Shown here: in pieces, positions 23,430-32,507 of the stretch
Position numbering within the stretch: the first letter of the stretch is position 1
Layout: each line of letters opens with the position of its first letter
Source of the DNA: an uncultured Lachnospiraceae bacterium
Lineage (GTDB): Bacteria; Bacillota; Clostridia; Lachnospirales; Lachnospiraceae
DNA: 64,000 bases
Assembly: GCA_910584785.1 (NCBI GenBank)
Contig: CAJUDX010000001.1
Span: 79,322-143,321, forward strand
Direction: 5' to 3'
The notes under the pieces: generated by a model
Databases searched by the model: none
The model's input: the letters and a program-made list of their open reading frames with translations, nothing else
What the model was told of the DNA's origin: nothing
Translations under genes and position numbers: made by a program

Positions 23430-25211
23430 ATGAAGAACTTTAAGGTCGGTAAGAAGTTTATTGTTTCGTTTGGAAGTATCCTGGTGTTGTTTTTAGTTTC
23501 AGTAATTGCAGCCGGTATTGGGATATCCAAAGCGAAAACAAGTTATCACCAGTTTTATACGGAAGAGTACGGAGCAGTTGTCCAGATTGACCAGATCCGT
23601 CTTAATCTCCAGGGTGCGTTAAAGGAGCTGATGCTGGGTGTGACTTCCACCGATTCTCAGGAAACTGCCCAGAAGATGAAGAATGTTGACTCCTGCATGT
23701 CAAACATCGATGCAAGCCTGCAGTGGATTTACAGCAACTATGAAGGAGATACATCGCTGCTTAAGGAATTTGAGAATAAGCGGTCAGCGAATGCATCCGT
23801 CCGCAGGCAGATTGTGGAATACGCTTCTTTGGGCACAGACGAAGGAAACCAGCAGGCACTGGGGCTGATCTTTAATCAGTATAACCCTCAGGTGGAAGAA
23901 TATACAGCCATCCTTGAACGTGCATTTGTGGCAATAGAAAAAGAGAGTGAAGAAGCCTATCAGTCCTCGATGAGGATGCAGCGCATTTTGCTTGGCTTAT
24001 CAATTGCTATAGCTGCAGTTGCCTTCCTTTTTACCTGTCTGATTGCCATTGACTTGACCAGAAATATTATGGTTCCGGTAAAGACGATCGAGGATGCCAT
24101 GAAGGAAGTGGTCAAGGGAAATCTTTCGGTGGAAGTAGAATACGATTCGCAGGATGAATTTGGTGATATGGCACATAACATGCATGTGATGACTACCAGT
24201 GTGGGAAGCATTATCCGGGATATCGAACATGTACTCAGTGCGATGGCCAGCGGGGATTTTACAGTTACTTCTCTGGCAAAGGATCTCTACATAGGAGATT
24301 ACCAGAAGATTTTTGTGTCGATGAGGCAGATTAGGGACAGTTTAAGCAGCACCCTGCTTACCTTAAACCAGTCCTCTGATCAAGTATCTTCTGGTTCCGA
24401 TCAGGTATCCTCCGGTGCCCAGGCACTTTCCCAGGGGGCTACCGAGCAGGCTTCTTCGGTGGAAGAACTTGCAGCATCCATCAGTGAAATTTCTAATAAC
24501 ATTAACCACAATGCTGTCAGTGCACAGGAAGCCAGCCGCAAGTCCATGGAAGTGGGCGCAGAGGCTGGGGAGAGCAACCGCAGAATGAACGATATGCTCG
24601 GTGCGATGTCAGAGATTAATGCATCCTCCGGTGAAATCGGAAAGATTATTAAGACCATTGAAGATATCGCCTTCCAGACGAATATTCTTGCTCTGAATGC
24701 CGCTGTTGAGGCTGCAAGAGCCGGGGCTGCCGGTAAGGGATTTGCCGTAGTGGCAGATGAAGTGCGCAACCTCGCCAGCAAGAGTGCGGATGCTTCAAAG
24801 AACACAGCTGTGTTAATTGAAAACTCCCTTCATGCGGTAGAAAACGGAAAGAAGATTGCCGACGAAACCGCAAGGTCCTTAGAGAGTGTAATGACCGGCG
24901 TACAGGAAGCAGCAGGTATGATGGATTCCATCGCCAGGGCTTCCCAGGAACAGGCAGAGGCGATTACACAGATTACCGTGGGAATCGACCAGATTTCCAG
25001 TGTGGTGCAGACCAATTCCGCAACGGCACAGGAGAGTGCGGCTGCCAGCGAGGAATTATCCAGCCAGGCACAGATCTTAAAGGATTTAGTACGGCGGTTT
25101 AAACTTCTGGGCGGAGGATCCGCTGGCTATACACCGGCACCTGCTGCTTCAGCTCCTGCCGTGGTGTCTGACAAAGAAGAATTTTATTATGGGGGAAATG
25201 ACAAGTATTAA
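23430..25211 (+). CDS. Methyl-accepting chemotaxis protein (4HB type)
   Basis: Transmembrane chemoreceptor of 593 residues. The start at 23430 has AAGGAGG upstream. Layout: TM1 (about 10-31), an extracytoplasmic four-helix-bundle ligand domain (about 35-185), TM2 (about 187-209), HAMP (about 210-262), then a long cytoplasmic signalling domain with the hairpin tip EDIAFQTNILALNAAVEAAR. The C-terminus has a flexible Ala/Pro linker and ends EEFYYGGNDKY, nearly the same as receptor 3 (EDFYYGASDKY), suggesting a docking tail for an adaptation enzyme. Ligand unknown. First of three receptor genes in tandem. Confidence 0.95.
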   Translation: MKNFKVGKKFIVSFGSILVLFLVSVIAAGIGISKAKTSYHQFYTEEYGAVVQIDQIRLNLQGALKELMLGVTSTDSQETAQKMKNVDSCMSNIDASLQWIYSNYEGDTSLLKEFENKRSANASVRRQIVEYASLGTDEGNQQALGLIFNQYNPQVEEYTAILERAFVAIEKESEEAYQSSMRMQRILLGLSIAIAAVAFLFTCLIAIDLTRNIMVPVKTIEDAMKEVVKGNLSVEVEYDSQDEFGDMAHNMHVMTTSVGSIIRDIEHVLSAMASGDFTVTSLAKDLYIGDYQKIFVSMRQIRDSLSSTLLTLNQSSDQVSSGSDQVSSGAQALSQGATEQASSVEELAASISEISNNINHNAVSAQEASRKSMEVGAEAGESNRRMNDMLGAMSEINASSGEIGKIIKTIEDIAFQTNILALNAAVEAARAGAAGKGFAVVADEVRNLASKSADASKNTAVLIENSLHAVENGKKIADETARSLESVMTGVQEAAGMMDSIARASQEQAEAITQITVGIDQISSVVQTNSATAQESAAASEELSSQAQILKDLVRRFKLLGGGSAGYTPAPAASAPAVVSDKEEFYYGGNDKY

Positions 25212-25250
25212 AGAAAGTTTTAATAAAAAAGGTAATATAAGGAGAACATC

Positions 25251-26909
25251 ATGAAGCATACGATTAAACAGGAAGTTACCGTGCGTATTGCCCTTATTTT
25301 CATCGTTGTCATTATCAGCGGAATTGTAACGGTCAGCGGAATGAGCCGGATTAGGGGCTACAGTAAGTCGACAGAACAGTCTACGGAAATCCATTCGCTG
25401 GTGCTGACGGCACAGAAGGCTCATTACGGCTGGGTGGAAAATTTATGTTCGGCGATTGCCATGGGCACAGAGTTTACCGGCAGCAAGGATTATAAGACCT
25501 GTGTGCTGGGCAAGTGGTTTTATGATTCGGATCTTTCTACCATTGATAATGCGGAAATTCATCAGCTTATCGAGGAGATGAAGCCGATTCATCAGGCGAT
25601 TCATGAGTCCGCACAGATTATCCTGGATATGAACCAGACAGATCCGGAAGAAGCAAAACGGCTTTATCTGGAAGATACCAAGGTTAATGTAGATCAGTTG
25701 GTTGCGATTTTGGATAAGGTAGGGGCGATTACCGAAGCTCAGGTAAGGGAAAACCAGAGCGGCTTATTAAAAGCAGTGAGCGGTACGGAAGCAATCAGCC
25801 TTGGTTCCATAGCGATCACACTGATTGTATGTATTCTGCTTGTGCTCTATGTAATGAGCCGGATTATCCGTCCGCTCCAGACGATTACCGAGTCGAGCCG
25901 CAACCTGTCTGAGGGAAATCTTGATTTCCACATTGATGTGAACAGCAGCAATGAAATCGGCGTGCTGGCAGACAGCCTGAACACTTCCGTAAAGAATCTG
26001 AAGCTGTATATTTCGGATATTTCCATGGTGCTGGATGAAATCGCTGCCGGAAATCTGGGCAAAGAAAGTGCGATTCAGTACATTGGTGATTTTGTACAGA
26101 TTCAAAAAGCTATTGAAACGATCAGCGACCAGTTCTGCAATACGATGGAGCAGATTCATTCCTCGTCCAGCCAGGTAGATTCCGGTGCAAACCAGGTGGC
26201 TGTGGGTGCGCAGAGCCTTGCCCAGGGTGCTACGGAACAGGCATCGGAAGTAGATAACCTGCTGCAGATGATTGAACAGGTTACCGAGCAGATTAATGAA
26301 AATACAAAGAGTGCTGCGATTACGACGAAGGAAGCTGATAATGTTGGTGAGAAGATTACCATCTGTAGTGACCAAATGCAGAAGATGGCGGATGCGATGC
26401 AGCAGATCAGCGCATGCTCCGGGGAAATTCAGCACATTATCAAGACGATTGAGGATATTGCCTTCCAGACAAATATTCTTGCCTTAAATGCGGCGGTTGA
26501 AGCAGCAAGGGCAGGAACTGCAGGCAAGGGTTTTGCCGTAGTTGCTGATGAGGTGCGCAATCTTGCAGCCAAGAGTGCGGACGCAGCGAAGAATACGACT
26601 GAACTGATCGAAAAGACACTTCATGTTGTGGATAATGGTTCGCAGCTTACTGAGCTGACGCAGGAATCTTTAGGAATAGTTGTCGAGGGAGCTGGGAAGG
26701 TTACCGAACAAATAAAGATAATTTCTGCCGCTTCGATTGAGCAGGAAGCAGCGATTAACCATATTAAAGATAGTATTTACCAGATTTCTACCGTTATTCA
26801 GTCCAACTCAGCGACTTCTGAAGAAAGTGCAGCAGCCAGCCAGCAGCTTGCTGGTCAGGCACAGGTTCTTAAACGTTTAATTGGAAAGTTCCGTTTAAAG
26901 AACGGATGA
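25251..26909 (+). CDS. Methyl-accepting chemotaxis protein with extracytoplasmic CZB domain
   Basis: Chemoreceptor of 552 residues. TM1 is at about 11-31 and TM2 at about 183-204. Between them lies a chemoreceptor zinc-binding (CZB) pattern: His58 in HYGW, Cys84 in CVLGKWFY, and His114/His118 in HQAIH. CZB domains are better known at the cytoplasmic C-terminus of receptors and diguanylate cyclases; here the order of membrane helices puts it outside the cell. HAMP (about 205-257) and the signalling domain with EDIAFQTNILALNAAVEAAR follow. AAGGAG precedes the ATG, 39 bases after receptor 1. It lacks the FYYG-DKY tail of the other two. Likely signals: zinc or an oxidant reacting at the Cys-zinc site. 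Confidence 0.92.
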   Translation: MKHTIKQEVTVRIALIFIVVIISGIVTVSGMSRIRGYSKSTEQSTEIHSLVLTAQKAHYGWVENLCSAIAMGTEFTGSKDYKTCVLGKWFYDSDLSTIDNAEIHQLIEEMKPIHQAIHESAQIILDMNQTDPEEAKRLYLEDTKVNVDQLVAILDKVGAITEAQVRENQSGLLKAVSGTEAISLGSIAITLIVCILLVLYVMSRIIRPLQTITESSRNLSEGNLDFHIDVNSSNEIGVLADSLNTSVKNLKLYISDISMVLDEIAAGNLGKESAIQYIGDFVQIQKAIETISDQFCNTMEQIHSSSSQVDSGANQVAVGAQSLAQGATEQASEVDNLLQMIEQVTEQINENTKSAAITTKEADNVGEKITICSDQMQKMADAMQQISACSGEIQHIIKTIEDIAFQTNILALNAAVEAARAGTAGKGFAVVADEVRNLAAKSADAAKNTTELIEKTLHVVDNGSQLTELTQESLGIVVEGAGKVTEQIKIISAASIEQEAAINHIKDSIYQISTVIQSNSATSEESAAASQQLAGQAQVLKRLIGKFRLKNG

Positions 26910-26976
26910 GATAACTGTCAGGCAGCAGAAAATGATAGAAACGATAGGACAGAAAAAAGATTTAAGGAGAATTACT

Positions 26977-28779
26977 ATGGGTCAGTGGATTAAAAATTTA
27001 AAGATAAGTGCAAAGCTGTATGTGTTGGTAGGGGTTGCACTGGTAGGAATGTGTGCGATAGGGCTTATTTCTATTTTTCTGATGGGGAACTTAAATTCTC
27101 AGACGGTTATTATTGCAGAAAAGTGGATGCCAAGTCTTGGGGTTGCTGAACAGATGCATACGAATGTTGCTAATGTGCGTCTGTATGAAGAGTCCTATAT
27201 TAATGCCGCAACGCAGCAGGCGTCTGAGAATCATTCGAGTAACCTTACTCAGGCGATTGCAACGATGGATTCTTCGGTTGCCAATTATGGTGGTTATGTT
27301 TCCACTGCCGAAGGAAAAAAGCTTTATGAGGCCTTACAGTCTTCCTGGTCAGCGTATAAGAATGTGGACAGCCAGCTGGTAAACCTGGTTAAGAATAATC
27401 GGAAGGAAGAAGCAGAAGCACTTTTAAACAGCGAGGAAGGAAGCAGCGCCTATAATAAAGTACTGACAGACTTAAATGCAATGAGCGACTTTAATACCCA
27501 GGGAAGTCAGGATGCTTATAATGAAAGCAATGAAACCTACCGTGGGGCGATTATCTGTCAGGTTGCTGTGATGATTGTTGTCTTTATTATCGGTATTTTC
27601 TTCTCCATGACAATTATCCGAAGCATCCGTATGCCAGTGACCGAACTGGAGAAGGCTGCAATTGAAATGGCGAATGGTCGTCTGGATGTGAATATTTCCT
27701 ATCAGTCTAAAGATGAGATTGGTGTGCTTTCCGAACAATTCAGAATGTTAATCCGCAAGCTCCAGGCGATTATTGATGATGAAAATCAGTTTTTAGCCAA
27801 GATGGCTTCCGGCGACTTTACCGTGGACTCACAGTGTGAACAGGAATACATCGGCAGCTTCCATCAGCTTTTAATTTCCTTTAGAGCGATTGCTAAGCAG
27901 TTAAATGACGCGATGGGACAGATCAGCGATAGTTCTGAGCAGGTTTCCAACAGTTCCGAGCAGGTTTCTTCCGGTGCACAGGCTCTTTCTCAGGGTGCTA
28001 CTGAGCAGGCAAGTTCGATTGAAGAACTTGCGGCGACCATTGCTGAGATTTCCAATCAGATTAAGGATAATGCCGATAATGCTGTGAATGCTAATGATAA
28101 AGTCGGCGATGTTGGTCAGGAGATGAACTTAAGCAACGCCAAGATGCAGGATATGATCAAGGCGATGGAGAATATCAGCAGCTGTTCCAATGAAATCGGA
28201 AAAATTATTAAGACCATTGAAGATATTGCTTTTCAGACAAATATCTTAGCGCTGAATGCTGCGGTAGAGGCAGCAAGGGCAGGTACTGCGGGCAAGGGCT
28301 TTGCTGTAGTTGCTGACGAAGTAAGAAACTTAGCCAGCAAGAGTGCAGAGGCTTCCAAGAATACGGCAGTATTGATTGAAAATTCCATTCAGGCTGTACA
28401 GGAAGGCACACAGATTGCCGCAGATACCGCAAAATCCCTGGTTCATGCCGTAGAGGGTGCGAAAGATGTAACAACGCTTGTGGATAAGATTTCGGTAGCC
28501 AGCAGGGAGCAGTCGGCAGCGATTTCTCAGATTACCCTGGGTATCGACCAGATTTCCAGCGTTATCCAGACAAACTCCGCAACGGCCCAACAGAGTGCTG
28601 CTGCCAGTGAAGAGCTTTCCAGTCAGGCCCAGCTGATGAAGAGCCTGGTAAGCCGTTTTAAACTGGCAAATTCCGGCGGACGTATGACTTCTTCTGCCCC
28701 AAGGGGCGGCGCAAGTTATCATCAGGAGCCGGATACCGGAAGTGAAGATTTCTATTACGGCGCTTCCGATAAGTATTAA
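26977..28779 (+). CDS. Methyl-accepting chemotaxis protein (4HB type)
   Basis: Chemoreceptor of 600 residues beginning at the ATG at 26977 (MGQWIKNLKISAKLYVLVG) with AAGGAG upstream. It has TM1 (about 13-34), a helical four-helix-bundle ligand domain containing NANDKV-type helices only in the cytoplasmic part, TM2 (about 191-214), HAMP, and the signalling domain with EDIAFQTNILALNAAVEAAR. The C-terminal tail after a Ser/Gly/Pro-rich linker ends EDFYYGASDKY, shared with receptor 1. It closes the three-receptor operon and is followed by a terminator. Ligand unknown. Confidence 0.95.
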   Translation: MGQWIKNLKISAKLYVLVGVALVGMCAIGLISIFLMGNLNSQTVIIAEKWMPSLGVAEQMHTNVANVRLYEESYINAATQQASENHSSNLTQAIATMDSSVANYGGYVSTAEGKKLYEALQSSWSAYKNVDSQLVNLVKNNRKEEAEALLNSEEGSSAYNKVLTDLNAMSDFNTQGSQDAYNESNETYRGAIICQVAVMIVVFIIGIFFSMTIIRSIRMPVTELEKAAIEMANGRLDVNISYQSKDEIGVLSEQFRMLIRKLQAIIDDENQFLAKMASGDFTVDSQCEQEYIGSFHQLLISFRAIAKQLNDAMGQISDSSEQVSNSSEQVSSGAQALSQGATEQASSIEELAATIAEISNQIKDNADNAVNANDKVGDVGQEMNLSNAKMQDMIKAMENISSCSNEIGKIIKTIEDIAFQTNILALNAAVEAARAGTAGKGFAVVADEVRNLASKSAEASKNTAVLIENSIQAVQEGTQIAADTAKSLVHAVEGAKDVTTLVDKISVASREQSAAISQITLGIDQISSVIQTNSATAQQSAAASEELSSQAQLMKSLVSRFKLANSGGRMTSSAPRGGASYHQEPDTGSEDFYYGASDKY

Positions 28780-28814
28780 TGTGTGATAAAACGAATGGGT
28801 AATCCTATAAAAAG

Positions 28815-28844
28815 AGGAATAATCGATAAGGTTATTCCTTTTTT
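28815..28844 (+). terminator. Intrinsic terminator of the chemoreceptor operon
   Basis: AGGAATAA (28815-28822) pairs with TTATTCCT (28832-28839), followed by T5. Clear stem-loop with T tract. Confidence 0.85.
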
Positions 28845-28845
28845 C

Positions 28846-28874
28846 TTGTTCGTTTTGGGTTTTTGGTGTATGAT
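28846..28874 (+). promoter_or_regulatory. Promoter of the zinc-finger gene transcript
   Basis: TTGTTC (28846-28851), 17-base spacer, TATGAT (28869-28874). The expected start is near 28880, so the structured repeat copy 2 would be in the 5' leader. Confidence 0.6.
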
Positions 28875-28905
28875 AGAGGGAGTAAATATTTTTACTGCAA
28901 ACTGC

Positions 28906-29015
28906 AAACCTTCATGCGCCCACAAGTGGTCGTACCACTATAAAGAAAAGCCTGCCGGGCGCACTTGGAATACCTGAACTCAGACCGCCTAATCGGCGGT
29001 GAACTTTTACAGTAA
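28906..29015 (+). ncRNA. Structured repeat element, copy 2, in the leader of the zinc-finger gene
   Basis: A 110-base element matching copy 1 (19482-19591). Pairings: TGCGCCC (28915-28921) with GGGCGCA (28957-28963); CAAGTG (28923-28928) with CACTTG (28962-28967), in an order that makes these two helices mutually exclusive or a pseudoknot; the local hairpin AGTGGT-CGT-ACCACT (28925-28939); and ACCGCC (28984-28989) with GGCGGT (28995-29000). The outer A-T pair of the last is G-C in copy 1, a compensatory change. Confidence 0.62.
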
Positions 29016-29050
29016 TAACAGGAATTTGGAAAGAATAAGGGGGCAATAAA

Positions 29051-29386
29051 ATGAAATGCCGGGAAGCAGAGCGGCTGGTGATGCCGTATATTCAAGATGA
29101 ACTTACCGACGGTGAACTGGAGGAGTTTTTAGAGCATGTAGAAACCTGTCCATCCTGCCAGGAGGAACTGGAAATCTATTTTATGGTTTCTTTGGGACTT
29201 AGGCAGCTGGATGAGGGAACCGGCAGTTTTAATATGAAGCAGGAGCTGGAAGAAATCCTGGATTTGTCCTATCGCAGGGTACATTTTGTACGAACGATAA
29301 AAATTACCTGTTATGCCATTAATACATTGGCGGGGCTAGGGCTTTTAACCACCTTTCTTCTTCAGCTCAGAATATGGATGGGGTAA
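29051..29386 (+). CDS. Membrane-anchored zinc-finger (zf-HC2, anti-sigma-like) protein
   Basis: A 111-residue protein with an N-terminal zf-HC2-type zinc finger (Cys3, then His29-x3-Cys33-x2-Cys36 in EHVETCPSCQEEL) and one C-terminal membrane helix (about 88-108). This is the fold and topology of small anti-sigma factors and of several membrane-linked regulators. No sigma factor gene is next to it, which argues against a simple sigma/anti-sigma pair. AAGGGGG precedes the ATG. The transcript has its own promoter and carries the structured repeat copy 2. It lies 53 bases before polA, which may be cotranscribed. Confidence 0.8.
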   Translation: MKCREAERLVMPYIQDELTDGELEEFLEHVETCPSCQEELEIYFMVSLGLRQLDEGTGSFNMKQELEEILDLSYRRVHFVRTIKITCYAINTLAGLGLLTTFLLQLRIWMG

Positions 29387-29439
29387 GGATGGGAAAGCAG
29401 AAAGAATATTAGGTTTGTGGTTGGGGACAGAAAGGAAAA

Positions 29440-32193
29440 ATGATGGGAAAATTAATGTTAATTGACGGACACAGCATATTGCACCGGGCCTATTACGGAG
29501 TGCCCGATTTGACCAATGCAGAAGGGCTTCATACGAATGCCGTTTTTGGCTTTTTAAATATTATGTTCCGGCTTCTGGACGAGGAAAAGCCGGATTATCT
29601 TGCGGTTGCCTTTGATCTTGGGGAGCCGACCTTCCGTCATCAAATGTATAAGGAATATAAGGCTAACCGAAACCCTATGCCCCCTGAGCTGTTTGAACAG
29701 GTGGATTTAATTAAGCATGTTTTATCTTCCATGAATATCCCGATTTTAACGATGGTTGGCTTTGAAGCCGATGATATTTTGGGAACAGTGGCGAAGGAGA
29801 CACAGAAAAAGGGTGAGGAGGTTGTTGTAATATCCGGGGACCGGGATCTGCTGCAGCTTGCCGATAAGAAAATTAAGATTCGCATTCCCAAAACCAGCAA
29901 GGGTGTGACGGAAATTTATGATTATTACCCTGAGGACGTAAAGCGTGAGTATGGGGTAACACCGGAGGAATTTATTGAAGTGAAAGCCCTGATGGGAGAT
30001 TCCTCAGATAATATTCCCGGAGTGCCTTCCATCGGACAAAAGACAGCGACAGCGATAATTGCCGCTTATCAGAGTATTGAAAATGCCTATGCTCATCTTG
30101 AGGAAATCAAGCCTCCCCGCGCGAAAAAAGCATTGGGAGAACATTATGATACAGCACAGTTTTGCAGGAAGCTGGTAACGATTAGCACAGACTGCGGCAT
30201 TTCCTTTTCCCTTCAGGAAGCCCAGTTGGACAATCTCTATACGCCGGAAGCCTTCCAGATGCTTAAGAGCCTGGATTTTAAATCCTTTTTAAACCGTTTT
30301 CAGACAGAACAGGGCAAGGCCGGTCTGGAGGAGCATTTTGCCGCCACCGATAACGATAAAAAGGCGAAAGAATGCGTAAGGCGTGCACTTAACCAGGCAG
30401 CCCGGACAGAAGGCGGTTCCAGAATAGGACTCCAGCTTTTTGCCGCAGAGAAAAAGGAAGAGGAAGAGCAGCTTTCCTTTCTTATCGACGCCGGAGGTCA
30501 GCTGGGCCTGGGCAATGGGGGAACAGAGGAGAGAAAGGGGCTTTCGGTGGTAGCCCTGGCGATTTCTATGGGAAAAGAAGAAACCATCTGCATTAAGGCG
30601 GGGAAGGAAATTCATGAGGAATGGTTAAAGGAAAGTTTTCTTAAGATTGTCCGTCAGGCACAGCCGGGCCGCGTTTGGGTGCCGGATCTTAAGGAAACAT
30701 TGGCACTGGTGGATTTAGAGGACGATGCCCCGGTATTGGATGCCGGTGTGGCGGCGTATTTGTTAAATCCGTTAAAAGACAGCTACCAATATAATGATTT
30801 GGCCAGGGATTATCTGGGGATTGCTCTGCCTGCGCAAAAAGAACTGATGGGAAAGCTTTCCGTGGGTGAGGGGCTCTTAGCGGGCGATAAACAAGCGGAG
30901 CTTTGTGCCTGCTATGGGGTATGCAGTGTGGGGCTGACCGCCGATGTGCTGGAAGAAAAATTGAAGAAAACCCAAATGTGGGAGTTATTTTTAACGATAG
31001 AGATGCCGTTAATTTACAGCCTGCACCATATGGAGCAGGCCGGAGTGAGGGTGAAGCGGGAAGTATTAAAGGAGTATGGAGAGAAGTTAAAGGTACAGAT
31101 TTCTGCACTGGAAAAACAAATCCATGAAGAATGCGGTCAGGACTTTAATATTAATTCTCCCAAGCAGCTGGGCGAGGTGCTTTTTGAAAAAATGCAGCTG
31201 AAAGGAGGAAAAAAGACAAAAACCGGATATTCGACCGCAGCGGATGTGCTGGAAAAGCTGGCTGCTGATGTTCCTGTTGTGCAGAAAATTTTAGACTACC
31301 GGCAGCTGACAAAGCTTAATTCCACCTATGCGGAAGGCTTGTCTGCCTATATTGGCCCAGATGAGCGGATTCATGGAAAATTTAATCAGACCATTACCGC
31401 CACGGGAAGAATCAGCAGCACAGAGCCGAATTTACAGAATATTCCTGTGCGTATGGAACTGGGAAGGGAAATCCGCAAGGTTTTTGTGCCGGAGGAGGGC
31501 TATATCTTTATTGACGCTGATTACTCTCAGATAGAACTTAGGATTCTGGCCTCTTTATCCGGGGATGAGCGCTTAATCGAGGCCTATGGACTGGCCCAGG
31601 ATATTCATGCCATTACAGCTTCTCAGGTCTTTCATATTCCTCTGGAAGAAGTGACTTCCCTGCAAAGGCGGAATGCCAAGGCGGTGAACTTTGGTATTGT
31701 CTATGGAATCAGTGCCTTTGGCCTGGGCGAAGGCTTGAGCATATCCAAAACGGAAGCGCAGGAGTATATTGACAATTATTTTGAAACTTATCCTGGAGTA
31801 AAAGAGTATTTGGAACGGTTGGTGAAAGAGGGAAAGGATCTGGGCTATGTTACCACTCTTTATGGGAGGAGACGCCCGATTCCCGAACTGAAATCCGATA
31901 ACTTTAAACAGCGATCCTTCGGCGAGAGGGTGGCAATGAATTCACCCATCCAGGGAACAGCGGCAGATATTATGAAAATTGCCATGATTGGGGTAGACCG
32001 GGAACTGAAAAGAAGGGGATTGAAATCCCGCATTGTGCTTCAGGTGCATGATGAACTGCTGATTGAGGCGTGGAAGGACGAGACGGAGGCAGTCAGGGAA
32101 ATCTTGGAGGATAAGATGAAACATGCCTCGAAGATGAGAGTTGCCCTTGAGATTGAAGCTAAGGAGGGAGATTCCTGGTTTTCGGCAAAGTAG
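29440..32193 (+). CDS. polA: DNA polymerase I
   Basis: Replication/repair polymerase of 917 residues that removes RNA primers and fills gaps. The 5'-3' exonuclease domain (1-300, with KYEANRNPMP-like YKEYKANRNPMP, DDILGT, ISGDRDLLQL, MGDSSDNIPG) is intact. The central 3'-5' exonuclease-like region (about 325-500) lacks the DxE acidic motifs, so no proofreading is expected. The polymerase domain has motif A with Asp694 (DYSQIELRI), motif B RRNAKAVNFGIVYG and motif C with His870-Asp871 (QVHDELL). Two adjacent ATGs follow AAAGGA. It begins a run polA, small hypothetical, DNA glycosylase, coaE with short gaps. Confidence 0.98.
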   Translation: MMGKLMLIDGHSILHRAYYGVPDLTNAEGLHTNAVFGFLNIMFRLLDEEKPDYLAVAFDLGEPTFRHQMYKEYKANRNPMPPELFEQVDLIKHVLSSMNIPILTMVGFEADDILGTVAKETQKKGEEVVVISGDRDLLQLADKKIKIRIPKTSKGVTEIYDYYPEDVKREYGVTPEEFIEVKALMGDSSDNIPGVPSIGQKTATAIIAAYQSIENAYAHLEEIKPPRAKKALGEHYDTAQFCRKLVTISTDCGISFSLQEAQLDNLYTPEAFQMLKSLDFKSFLNRFQTEQGKAGLEEHFAATDNDKKAKECVRRALNQAARTEGGSRIGLQLFAAEKKEEEEQLSFLIDAGGQLGLGNGGTEERKGLSVVALAISMGKEETICIKAGKEIHEEWLKESFLKIVRQAQPGRVWVPDLKETLALVDLEDDAPVLDAGVAAYLLNPLKDSYQYNDLARDYLGIALPAQKELMGKLSVGEGLLAGDKQAELCACYGVCSVGLTADVLEEKLKKTQMWELFLTIEMPLIYSLHHMEQAGVRVKREVLKEYGEKLKVQISALEKQIHEECGQDFNINSPKQLGEVLFEKMQLKGGKKTKTGYSTAADVLEKLAADVPVVQKILDYRQLTKLNSTYAEGLSAYIGPDERIHGKFNQTITATGRISSTEPNLQNIPVRMELGREIRKVFVPEEGYIFIDADYSQIELRILASLSGDERLIEAYGLAQDIHAITASQVFHIPLEEVTSLQRRNAKAVNFGIVYGISAFGLGEGLSISKTEAQEYIDNYFETYPGVKEYLERLVKEGKDLGYVTTLYGRRRPIPELKSDNFKQRSFGERVAMNSPIQGTAADIMKIAMIGVDRELKRRGLKSRIVLQVHDELLIEAWKDETEAVREILEDKMKHASKMRVALEIEAKEGDSWFSAK

Positions 32194-32208
32194 AAGGGAT
32201 GATGATCA

Positions 32209-32496
32209 ATGCTGGAGCGAAGCGGGTTTATGCCGGTGAATTACCTGAAAAAAGAAAGCTATACAGGAAGTTACCGTGGAATGCGGTTTAAGATGATGAA
32301 GGCACAGGTCGGCGAAGGGGAAGAGGAGAGAACGGTTCTTAGAGTGATTCACTGGCCTGAGCCTTATGGGTTTGAAGCGACAGAAGAGGAAAAAAAGGTG
32401 TTGATGGACACCTCATTTGACGAGGAGGGGATTTTGGAAGGGATAGCGTGGCTGAACCGGGAGTATAAGGAAAAGTATGCTTATGGTGCGGAATAA
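32209..32496 (+). CDS. Conserved small protein of unknown function
   Basis: A 95-residue protein not assigned to a named family here. It is acidic in the C-terminal half, with no membrane helix, signal peptide or metal motif. The middle reads RVIHWPEPYGFEATEEEKK and the end IAWLNREYKEKYAYG. A start seven codons later (MPVNYLKKESY) is also possible. It lies 15 bases after polA and 11 bases before the DNA glycosylase gene, so it belongs to their operon. Its real coding status is supported by that tight packing and by the ribosome binding site for the next gene at its end. Confidence 0.7.
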   Translation: MLERSGFMPVNYLKKESYTGSYRGMRFKMMKAQVGEGEEERTVLRVIHWPEPYGFEATEEEKKVLMDTSFDEEGILEGIAWLNREYKEKYAYGAE

Positions 32497-32507
32497 AGGA
32501 GGTAACA

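Noticed and set aside
28783..28977. 64-codon open frame after the third chemoreceptor
   Set aside because: It spans a terminator, a promoter and the structured repeat and has no supporting motif.
28906..29015. The structured repeat as a known cyclic-di-GMP (GEMM) riboswitch
   Set aside because: GCAAACC near its start recalls GEMM, but the tetraloop receptor and the downstream conserved stretch are absent, and copy 1 lacks the GCAAACC.
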